Shown here: positions 1 to 5,600 of the stretch, in pieces
How positions within the stretch are numbered: the stretch's first letter is position 1
Layout: the number at the start of each line of letters is the position of its first letter
From: an uncultured Porphyromonadaceae bacterium
GTDB lineage: Bacteria; Bacteroidota; Bacteroidia; Bacteroidales; Muribaculaceae
Direction: 5' to 3'
Assembly (NCBI GenBank): GCA_947178245.1
Contig: CAMWXO010000101.1
Coordinates: forward strand, 1 to 5,651
DNA: 5,651 bases
Made by a program: the position numbers and the translations under genes
The notes under the pieces: model-generated
Databases searched by the model: none
What the model saw: only the letters and a program-made list of their open reading frames with translations
What the model was told of the DNA's origin: nothing

Positions 1-627
1 CATGAAGACGCAGGCTGTAGTATTCTGATGCTCGGGAACGGCGGCAGGATCAAGTTGTTGCGCTAGTCCGAAATCGAGAAGCTTGATTTTTCCGTTGCTC
101 GTGATCATCACATTGCTCGGGTCTATGTCACGATGCACATAGCCATTGTCGTGAAGGGCCATCACTCCGGAGAGGACTCCTTTCATCACGGTCATGGCAA
201 ACACTTCGGGATTGTTGCTCCGCAAGGCGATGAGTTTCTGCGCCAGTTCCACCGGTCTGCCTTCAGAGTCGGTGTAGGTGCCGTTGAGCACGTCGTAGAG
301 CATCACACCTCTCAGCAACTCGCTCACCACGTGATAGCGTTTGATGCCGTTCTCCTCGGTTTCGATAAATCCGAGCATATTCACGACATTGTCGTTGTGT
401 ATCCTGATCGAAGCCTCGCGCCGGGCACGCTCTATCGTGGAAGGAGGCAGATCATCAAAAAGGAATTTGATGGCAACCTCGCTTCGCAATCCGTTGGTGG
501 TATCTACGCGTATGCCGCGGCGCACTTGCCCCATGCCTCCGGTGCCGAGTTCCTTCTCATCGGAGTCAACCTCATAATATATGCGGGCGGCGGCTTCTTC
601 AACTCCCTGGATTCTAATTATTGCCAT
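1..627 (-). CDS. Ser/Thr protein kinase (Hanks type), N-terminal 209 residues, C-terminus beyond window edge
   Basis: Predicted to transfer phosphate from ATP to Ser/Thr of partner proteins in the cytoplasm. The visible N-terminal part is a eukaryotic-like kinase domain starting almost at residue 1. It has a glycine-rich loop GTGGMGQV (28-35), VAIK with the ATP-anchoring Lys54, a likely alpha-C Glu71, a hinge near VSEL (100-104), the catalytic loop HRDIDPSN (165-172, catalytic Asp167, Asn172) and the metal-binding DFG (185-187). The sequence leaves the window early in the activation segment, so the rest of the C-lobe and any transmembrane or sensor part cannot be judged. Odd points are Asp169 where most Ser/Thr kinases have Lys, and a longer than usual hinge-to-HRD stretch with a hydrophilic insert around 115-140. 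The ATG at 625-627 gives a start just before the kinase fold and lies 15 bases after the stop of the FHA gene, without a Shine-Dalgarno sequence. It is very probably co-transcribed with the FHA gene, a plausible substrate or adaptor. Confidence 0.93.
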   Translation of the reverse strand, partial: MAIIRIQGVEEAAARIYYEVDSDEKELGTGGMGQVRRGIRVDTTNGLRSEVAIKFLFDDLPPSTIERARREASIRIHNDNVVNMLGFIETEENGIKRYHVVSELLRGVMLYDVLNGTYTDSEGRPVELAQKLIALRSNNPEVFAMTVMKGVLSGVMALHDNGYVHRDIDPSNVMITSNGKIKLLDFGLAQQLDPAAVPEHQNTTACVFM

Positions 628-642
628 AGTGAAGAGTCAGTG

Positions 643-1302
643 TCAGAGTATCGTGGTGTGGCCTGAGTCAAGATTTGATGCCGAGTCAAGGTTTACGGTA
701 CCCTTCGTGTTGCGGTTGTTATGATCATACATGCTGTGGGTGGCATCAGAGTTCTGATATCCTCCGGCATTGCTCTCATAGCCAAACGGATCGGAGGGAG
801 TCTCCTCGCACTCGCAGAAGTTCTCGGCCATCTTGAGCCCTTTGGCTTTGGGATCTATGAGGATGAAGAGAAGCTCGTAGGCGTCGCCGATGAGGATTTT
901 ATCGCCGTCTTTAAGGTCTTGCTCCTCATAACGTAGTTCTTCCTCATTGACTTCGATTCCGTTTTTCGACCCGAGGTCTTTGATATTGGCCACGACTTCA
1001 CCGCTCTTCTTCAATATCTTGGCACGAATGTCGGCATGATGCGACGACACTGTCTTCTCAAGAAGTTTGATGTCGCAGTCTTCGGCACGTCCGATTATGT
1101 TCTGCCCGGGATATATAGGCCAGAATTCCCCGAATCCGTTGCGCGAAATCGAATATACGAATCCGAGAACGGGCCCTTTCTGTTTTTCCTGGGGCGTTAT
1201 GTTGTTGTTTTCAGGGGCTTTCGCGCCCTGGCTGCCAAGCCCGACCACTTGCGTGGGCTCGTTGGCCGAACTGCTCTGGCGGCTATAGAAATTATTGCTC
1301 AT
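643..1302 (-). CDS. FHA-domain protein (phosphothreonine-binding), 219 aa
   Basis: A predicted cytoplasmic phosphothreonine-recognition protein with no signal peptide or membrane segment. The FHA domain spans about residues 46-150 and keeps the binding-site residues known from the family: Gly71-Arg72, Ser86 and His89 in SSHHA (86-90), and Asn114-Gly115 in GSKNG. The flanks look disordered: residues 1-45 are polar with PTQVV near Thr17. The tail after 155 is rich in Asn, Ser and Asp, has two nearby cysteines (163 and 165), and ends with scattered threonines and the terminal HTTIL. Those threonines could be phosphosites read by this or another FHA domain, as known for GarA/OdhI-type regulators; that is inference. 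It lies 27 bases after the Sel1-repeat gene and 15 bases before the kinase gene, which fits an operon and a kinase-adaptor pair. The ATG start is used because the upstream gap is short and no alternative is better. The FHA call is secure; the target is unknown. Confidence 0.94.
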   Translation of the reverse strand: MSNNFYSRQSSSANEPTQVVGLGSQGAKAPENNNITPQEKQKGPVLGFVYSISRNGFGEFWPIYPGQNIIGRAEDCDIKLLEKTVSSHHADIRAKILKKSGEVVANIKDLGSKNGIEVNEEELRYEEQDLKDGDKILIGDAYELLFILIDPKAKGLKMAENFCECEETPSDPFGYESNAGGYQNSDATHSMYDHNNRNTKGTVNLDSASNLDSGHTTIL

Positions 1303-1329
1303 GATTATTATGGTCTGGTCGAATGATGG

Positions 1330-2037
1330 TTATTGGTTTTCAAGATCTCTGACGGCTTCTTTCGAGCCGTTGGCAGCGGCTTTCTCCAGCCATTGGCGCG
1401 CGAGTGTCGGATCCTGCAGCACCCCGTTTCCGTCACGGTAAAGTTGCCAGAGCAAGTATTGGGCCTCGGCTATGTCTTTCTGAGCCGCTTTCTTCAGCCA
1501 TTTCGCTGCCTCGCTCGCACTTGGCTCGGTGCCTTCGCCATTGAGATGGCATTTTCCGAGCCAGAGCTGTGCCTGGCCGTGATCCTGACGTGCTGCGCTC
1601 GTAAGCCATTCCACAGCCGCTGCCGGGTCTTTAGCTATGCCGTCGCCGTAATAATAGCACATGCCTAACTGGAACTGTGCCTCGGCGTCGCCTTCATTTG
1701 CGGCCGCGCGATAAGAATTAGCACCCGAGCCGCGTGTGCGCCCCCTTGAAGGCGTCTCCCGGGTGGCCGGTGCCGGTTCCTTAACCTTTTTCCGTGTGTC
1801 AGAGGCTGGCATTACCGAGTCTGCGGCTGCCGTGGTGGCCGAATTTTTCTTTGCTGATGCGTTCTCCTTATTGCTCTGTTTGGCTTTCTTTCTGCCCTTG
1901 TCTCCTTCCGCCTTATTCTTGTTCCGGCGGAATTCGTTGAGAAGCTGATAGTTGCTCACGCCTCCGCCTTGACTCTGCGCCCATACGGGAAGACTCATTA
2001 CGGCTATGATTGCGAGCAGCAATATTTTAATTTTCAT
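1330..2037 (-). CDS. exported Sel1-repeat protein with basic low-complexity linker, 235 aa
   Basis: Probable periplasmic or envelope scaffold. Residues 1-20 form a classical signal peptide (basic MKIK, hydrophobic LLLAIIAVMSL, cleavage likely after VWA, before Gln21). There is no lipobox cysteine. Residues 38-105 are a Lys/Arg/Ala/Ser-rich, presumably disordered linker. Three Sel1-like (TPR-related) repeats follow at about 117-152, 153-188 and 189-225, each with the A.AQ...G/L..Y..G.G...D...A..WL..AA pattern; the third is less regular (EAQYLLWQLYRDGNG). Sel1 repeats mediate protein-protein contacts, so a scaffolding role is likely, but the partner is unknown. The gene begins 69 bases after the stop of the propeller lipoprotein gene, with no convincing promoter or terminator between them, and ends 27 bases before the FHA gene. 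That places an exported protein inside a signalling operon. Start ATG at 2035-2037 is fixed by the signal peptide. Confidence 0.9.
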   Translation of the reverse strand: MKIKILLLAIIAVMSLPVWAQSQGGGVSNYQLLNEFRRNKNKAEGDKGRKKAKQSNKENASAKKNSATTAAADSVMPASDTRKKVKEPAPATRETPSRGRTRGSGANSYRAAANEGDAEAQFQLGMCYYYGDGIAKDPAAAVEWLTSAARQDHGQAQLWLGKCHLNGEGTEPSASEAAKWLKKAAQKDIAEAQYLLWQLYRDGNGVLQDPTLARQWLEKAAANGSKEAVRDLENQ

Positions 2038-2106
2038 ATATTGTCTTGTTAGGTGTTTGCGGTCAAGAGTTATGCACTTCTCTTATTGCCTGCGGAAGAA
2101 GTATGA

Positions 2107-3132
2107 TCAATAGGGCTTGAATTTCATCTTCCACACATTGTAGACACCTTTCTTGTTGGCACGGTCGGAAATGAAGTATATTTCCTGGCCATCGTTACTC
2201 CACTGGGGATTAACGTCATTGCCTGGGTGGAAAGTGAGCTGCATGAAGTCGCTGCCGTCGATGCGCATTGCGAAAAGATCGATATTCTTCTTCTTGTTGA
2301 TCGACGAGGTGGAGTTTCCTTCCACCACTACCCATTCTCCGTCGGGAGAGACGTGGGGGTTGGAGAATCCGCGGGTGGCGTCGGTGAGAAGGATAGTTTC
2401 CTTGCCGTCCTTGTAATTCACGCGCCAGATCTCGCTCATACCGTTACGGTTGTTGCGCACACAGATCACTTCGTCGTTTGAGTCGCCTACTGTTGCCGGG
2501 TTGTATCCGCGGGTGCAGTTTGTCATTTCGCCGGTCTTCATGTTGTATGACCATATCATCGGCTCGGTACCCTTTATATACCTTGTGAAGAAAAGCAGGG
2601 AGCCATCTTCAGAGAGCACGGGATTGAAGTCGTTGTTGTTGGAGGTGATCTGACGTATGATGGAGCCGCTGTGGGCGTTCACCGCACTGAGTTTATTGCT
2701 GCCCGGTTCATTTTCCGAGAAATACAGCATATCGTCAGATCCCCAGCAGAAACTTCCTACATCCTTGAAAGTGCGTTGTGTGGGAGCCGAGTTTGTGCGG
2801 GCCTTGCGCACCAGAATGTTGTTCTGATCATTCATGCGGGTGAGATGGGCTATCTCGTCGCCTTTCGGAGAAAGCCGCAGGCATTCGATCGTGCCCCATT
2901 TCAGTCCTCCTTTTTTGCTTCCGCCCATCATTGATGTCTGGAATCCGCTGTCGCTCCAGCCTTCGATAATCGGGCCGAGCACTGATCCTTTGCTTTCGTC
3001 AGTGATTTTTATGAGGTTGAGTCCGTTTTCTTCCGGCACGAAATTGGGAGAGAGGTCTTTCTTTGCGCTTGCACATCCGGCCATAGTCAAAGCCAGCGTT
3101 CCGAGCAGAACTGTCTTGATTGTTGTATTCAT
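2107..3132 (-). CDS. TolB-like beta-propeller lipoprotein (PD40/WD40-like repeats), 341 aa
   Basis: Predicted envelope lipoprotein. The N-terminus is a lipoprotein signal: MNTTIK, a hydrophobic stretch, and a lipobox MAGC with Cys20 as the lipidated residue, followed by ASAKKD. The rest resembles the TolB C-terminal propeller, with six recognisable PD40-type strands: around 86-98 (RLSPKGDEIAHL), 128-144 (CWGSDDMLYFSE), 168-184 (NPVLSEDGSLLFF), 211-227, 256-273 (NPHVSPDGEWVVV) and 307-323 (NPQWSNDGQEIYFISDR). Six blades suit a ligand- or protein-binding propeller. It lacks the extra N-terminal domain of true TolB and is not near tol-pal genes, so it is not named tolB. An in-frame start at 3204 (TTG, 24 residues longer) was rejected: that codon overlaps the -7 promoter element and the extra residues would bury the lipoprotein signal. 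It is the first gene after the promoter at 3202-3232 and leads the Sel1-FHA-kinase set; a sensor role is possible but inferred. Confidence 0.9.
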   Translation of the reverse strand: MNTTIKTVLLGTLALTMAGCASAKKDLSPNFVPEENGLNLIKITDESKGSVLGPIIEGWSDSGFQTSMMGGSKKGGLKWGTIECLRLSPKGDEIAHLTRMNDQNNILVRKARTNSAPTQRTFKDVGSFCWGSDDMLYFSENEPGSNKLSAVNAHSGSIIRQITSNNNDFNPVLSEDGSLLFFTRYIKGTEPMIWSYNMKTGEMTNCTRGYNPATVGDSNDEVICVRNNRNGMSEIWRVNYKDGKETILLTDATRGFSNPHVSPDGEWVVVEGNSTSSINKKKNIDLFAMRIDGSDFMQLTFHPGNDVNPQWSNDGQEIYFISDRANKKGVYNVWKMKFKPY

Positions 3133-3201
3133 CCTGCAATTGATTGATATAAATATTTCTAATCTGTAAGGGAGTGGGCTCAGAGTGCCCCTATCAAGAT
3201 G

Positions 3202-3232
3202 CAAAGATAAATAAAAAATTGAGATATATCAA
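3202..3232 (-). promoter_or_regulatory. Bacteroidetes-type promoter for the lipoprotein-Sel1-FHA-kinase unit
   Basis: Read on the minus strand, the sequence has TTG (3232-3230), 20 bases, then TATCTTTG (3209-3202), matching the -33 and -7 (TAnnTTTG) elements known for the primary sigma factor of Bacteroidetes. Transcription would start near 3195-3198, giving a leader of about 62-66 bases. The leader holds a small 4-bp GGGC/GCCC hairpin (3176-3190) and then an A/T-rich stretch before the ATG at 3132. There is no Shine-Dalgarno sequence, as is usual in this phylum. Confidence 0.8.
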
Positions 3233-3245
3233 CTTTCAAACTCAC

Positions 3246-3261
3246 TTTTTTTCAAAAAAAA
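3246..3261 (-). promoter_or_regulatory. A/T tract upstream of promoter, possible UP element
   Basis: Seven T, one C and eight A on the plus strand (T8 G A7 on the transcribed strand) lie 14 to 29 bases upstream of the -33 TTG. Phased A/T tracts there can act as an UP-like element or bend DNA. The T8 run also lies 18 bases beyond the stop of the pectinesterase gene, but no GC-rich stem precedes it, so a terminator is less likely. The function is inferred from position only. Confidence 0.35.
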
Positions 3262-3278
3262 TGGTATGATGGCGTGAT

Positions 3279-4163
3279 TTATCTTGTGGTGGCCCAGCCT
3301 ACGCGGGGGCCTGAGGCTCCGGGGCCGAAACTGCCTGTCTCAGAGTAGCGTGCCGTCTTCTCGTTGGAGGGGTCTCGCCAGTTGTCCCAGCCGGCGGGCG
3401 TGATGTGGCCGCCCATTTCGCAATTAATGAATGAGGTGGAGGCATAAGGGCGCCAGGGGCGTCCGAGGTAGACTTTCTTCACTCCTTCGTCGGCTGTGAG
3501 CCGGCAGTTCCTGAACACGAATCCGGTCTCCACGTGTTGCGGAGTTGAGGCGGCGGTGATGTAAGAATCGGCTTTGCTGCGTATCTCGCAGCGGTCAAAC
3601 CATGCCGTGGCGGGGCCGAAGATGAAGTCGGTGGTGCCTTCCACATAGCAGTCTTCAAATTTCACTTCCGAGTCATGTCCCGCAAGGAAAAGTGTATCCT
3701 GATCGCCCAAGAAACGGCAGTTGATGAAAGTCAGGTCGGTGCCTTCAGTGTGCAGCGCCACTGCCTGCCCAACCCGCCCGGCATTATTGACGATGGTAAG
3801 GTTGCGGAATGTGAGGTGACATCCGTCTACTCTGACCGTATAGGTTCGGAATGTGCCCATATTGTCTTTCTTCGCATAATCATTGCAGATGATGATGGTC
3901 TTCTCCGCGTCTTCACCGATAAAGTCTACGTTTTCAAGCCACGACGGGATTATGAGCTTCTCGTGATATTCACCGTTACGAATATTTACGGTGACGCGAT
4001 AGTCCATGTAGGCGCGGATGTATTCAAGGGCTTCGCCTATCGTTCTGCAATCACCTGAGCCGTCGGCGGCTACGGTTATCTCTTTTCTATAGTCCGCTCC
4101 GCGGGCTATGTCGGCTGTCATGCTGAGGATCAGCCCGATAATAAGGATTTTTAGGAGCTTCAT
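3279..4163 (-). CDS. secreted pectinesterase (pectin methylesterase, CE8 family), 294 aa
   Basis: Hydrolyses methyl esters of homogalacturonan, giving de-esterified pectin and methanol, probably in the periplasm. Residues 1-22 are a signal peptide (KLLKILIIGLILSM, likely cleavage after ARG or ADIA). The family signatures of the right-handed beta-helix fold are all present: GEYHEK (64-69), QAVAL with Gln133, GDQDTL (153-158, Gln155 and general acid Asp156), YVEGTTDFIFG (173-183, nucleophile Asp179) and LGRPW (234-238, substrate-binding Arg236 and Trp238). It should therefore be active. The protein stops at RVGWATTR soon after the conserved RV.W segment. Many bacterial relatives carry a further C-terminal helix of 20 or more residues, and no continuation was seen past the TAA. 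It starts 35 bases after tilS with no visible promoter or Shine-Dalgarno sequence, so it may be transcribed with tilS. No SusC/D or other pectin-degradation gene is in the window. Confidence 0.95.
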   Translation of the reverse strand: MKLLKILIIGLILSMTADIARGADYRKEITVAADGSGDCRTIGEALEYIRAYMDYRVTVNIRNGEYHEKLIIPSWLENVDFIGEDAEKTIIICNDYAKKDNMGTFRTYTVRVDGCHLTFRNLTIVNNAGRVGQAVALHTEGTDLTFINCRFLGDQDTLFLAGHDSEVKFEDCYVEGTTDFIFGPATAWFDRCEIRSKADSYITAASTPQHVETGFVFRNCRLTADEGVKKVYLGRPWRPYASTSFINCEMGGHITPAGWDNWRDPSNEKTARYSETGSFGPGASGPRVGWATTR

Positions 4164-4198
4164 GATACTGGTATGTAAATTCTTGTTATGTCAAAATT

Positions 4199-5497
4199 TC
4201 AGTTAGTTATAAGTTCCGCTTTCCAGAGATGCCTGAGGTCGGAGCTCACCAGATCATGGCGGCTTCTCTTCAGGCCTGTGACCCAGATGATTTCTGCGTC
4301 AGATTTTCTCACGAGAACTCTGACGGAATCTTTCCTTTTTCGGTCAAGCCGGGCATCGCTGATGATGTCGCTCACGAGTCGTGTTCCCCTCATGCCGAGC
4401 GGGGCCATGCGGTCGCCCGTCATGGGACGGCGTAATTCGTAGGCTGATGAGTCGTCGGGAAGATAGATAGCGGTATGATTACGGTTGCTTTTCACCTCTT
4501 TCATGGCCGTCTCGTTCATCTCCATCTTTATCCATCTTATTTCAGGCTCCCCGCTGCCTTCCACTGAGTCTGTAATGATAAGCCTGTCGCGTTCGAGGAT
4601 AGCCTTATGGCTGTCTGAAAGCAGCCATGTCCGCTCTTTGAAGTCTTTTCCCACACATTCCATTATCTCGGCAGCCATAGCGCTGTTTCCGCCGAAGCGC
4701 TCGATAAATCTCAGTATCAGGCCTGTGGTGACGTCGGGAGAGCCGACGAGCAGGGTAGTGGTGTCGGGGCAAAGACGTTCTGATACTGTCCGGTAATGAT
4801 TTTCGACAATCCCGGCTTCCTCTTTAAGGATGGTGACCGTCTTGCCGAGCGCCTTCCTTGCTCCGGGCCATCTATTTTCAAGCAGCGGAATTATTTCGAG
4901 CCGCAGATAATTGCGGCGGTAATCATCGTGAAGATTGCTTGAGTCTGTAATGAAGGTTTCCCCTGTCTCTGCAAGATACTCCTCGATCTCTCTCCGCGTG
5001 ACGCCGAGAAGCGGGCGTATCACATGTCCGTTGTCGATGTCCATTCCTTTCATGCCGCGAACTCCGGCCCCTCTGAGCATGTTGAGCAGCATAGTCTCGA
5101 TGTCGTCGTCAGAATTGTGGGCCACGGCCACCCGGTCTAACCCGCTTTCGGACGCTATGCGCATGAAGTCGGCATAGCGCAGGTTGCGGCAGGCCATCTC
5201 GATGCTCTCGCCGGGATGAGATTTCATATATCCCGCCACATCATAATCGAGAGTATGCAGCTTCACTCCGAGCCGGCTGCAAAGGTCGGCCACAAAAAGC
5301 GAGTCGCGGTCGCTTTCTTCTCCACGCAGATGAAAGTTGCAGTTCACGCATTCCACATGCAGCCCCGCAGAGCGCGAGATGCGCACGCACGCCAAGAGAA
5401 GAGCCACGCTGTCGGCGCCTCCGCTCACTGCCACAAGCACGCTTCTCACTCGTGCGGCCATGAGCACCGATTCCACCTCACGTTCTATCTTTCTCAT
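4199..5497 (-). CDS. tilS: tRNA(Ile)-lysidine synthetase TilS, 432 aa
   Basis: Attaches lysine to C34 of the CAU-anticodon tRNA(Ile) using ATP, changing both its codon reading (AUA) and its charging from Met to Ile. It is cytoplasmic and normally essential. The N-terminal PP-loop ATPase has SGGADS (25-30), followed by NFHLRGEESDRD (54-65), the MACRNLRY segment (101-108) and AHNSDDDIET...LRGAG (126-145). The next family marks are RPLLGVTRREIEEY (161-174) and TDSSN...YRRNYLR (184-199), then a variable middle region, and a C-terminal TilS domain with ELRRPMTGDRMAPLG (354-368) and IIWVTGLKRSRHD (403-415). Length and domain order are those of a full-length TilS. The AHN..DDD motif differs slightly from the HH..DDQ of enterobacterial TilS but keeps the acidic pair and the ET. 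The ATG at 5495-5497 is supported by an AGGAGA eight bases upstream and by its distance to the PP-loop. No promoter is clear in the 39 bases after the upstream terminator. Confidence 0.97.
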   Translation of the reverse strand: MRKIEREVESVLMAARVRSVLVAVSGGADSVALLLACVRISRSAGLHVECVNCNFHLRGEESDRDSLFVADLCSRLGVKLHTLDYDVAGYMKSHPGESIEMACRNLRYADFMRIASESGLDRVAVAHNSDDDIETMLLNMLRGAGVRGMKGMDIDNGHVIRPLLGVTRREIEEYLAETGETFITDSSNLHDDYRRNYLRLEIIPLLENRWPGARKALGKTVTILKEEAGIVENHYRTVSERLCPDTTTLLVGSPDVTTGLILRFIERFGGNSAMAAEIMECVGKDFKERTWLLSDSHKAILERDRLIITDSVEGSGEPEIRWIKMEMNETAMKEVKSNRNHTAIYLPDDSSAYELRRPMTGDRMAPLGMRGTRLVSDIISDARLDRKRKDSVRVLVRKSDAEIIWVTGLKRSRHDLVSSDLRHLWKAELITN

Positions 5498-5505
5498 CCC
5501 GAATC

Positions 5506-5511
5506 TCTCCT
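5506..5511 (-). promoter_or_regulatory. Shine-Dalgarno sequence of tilS
   Basis: AGGAGA on the minus strand lies eight bases before the tilS ATG, near-ideal spacing for pairing with the 16S rRNA tail. None of the other four gene starts in the window has such a site, and Bacteroidetes generally use Shine-Dalgarno sequences little. It supports the chosen tilS start. Confidence 0.65.
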
Positions 5512-5530
5512 GCGTAGTCAGTCTTACGTT

Positions 5531-5570
5531 ATTAAATCAAAGCCACACCATCGTCATGGTGCGGCTTTGA
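5531..5570 (-). terminator. hairpin terminator of the upstream gene
   Basis: A 15-base arm at 5537-5551 pairs with 5556-5570 around a 4-base loop. As minus-strand RNA all 15 positions pair, one as G-U (5562 with 5545); as plus-strand RNA that pair would be an A-C mismatch. The stem is followed on the minus strand by a short U-rich run (TTTAAT). It starts about 30 bases beyond the stop codon at 5601-5603, so it fits termination of the gene entering from the right. The weak U-tract may allow read-through into tilS. Confidence 0.75.
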
Positions 5571-5600
5571 CTTAAATTTGTGAGAATGTCCTTCCAATGC

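Noticed and set aside
133..666. A 177-residue open frame on the plus strand, rich in His and Gly
   Set aside because: It lies antisense to the kinase gene, whose motifs (GTGGMGQV, VAIK, HRD, DFG) prove the minus-strand frame. The antisense product has no recognisable domain.
2038..2106. A terminator or promoter between the lipoprotein and Sel1 genes
   Set aside because: Only a weak 6-bp ACTTCT/AGAAGT pairing with a long loop and no U-tract is present, and no TAnnTTTG motif was found.
3133..3204. A 24-residue N-terminal extension of the propeller lipoprotein
   Set aside because: The start codon would be a TTG within the -7 promoter element, and the extension would place the lipoprotein signal internally.
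3246..3261. The T7-C-A8 inverted repeat as a terminator of the pectinesterase gene
   Set aside because: It has a one-base loop and only A-T pairs, with no GC-rich stem before the T run, so it is more likely a promoter-proximal A/T tract.
3675..4058. A 127-residue plus-strand open frame
   Set aside because: It is a shadow of the pectinesterase gene, covering its catalytic motifs on the other strand, and shows no family signature or start signal of its own.
5093..5122. The AHNSDDDIET motif of TilS as a sign of lost activity
   Set aside because: The acidic pair and the ET are kept and all other TilS motifs are intact; variation at the second His and the Gln appears compatible with family diversity.
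5512..5568. A possible tilS promoter using TTTG in the hairpin as a -33 element
   Set aside because: At the expected spacing the sequence reads TACGCAGG, too far from TAnnTTTG to count.
5216..5575. A 119-residue plus-strand open frame rich in His and Arg
   Set aside because: It overlaps the PP-loop region of tilS and runs through the terminator hairpin; its composition is what antisense reading of tilS would give.
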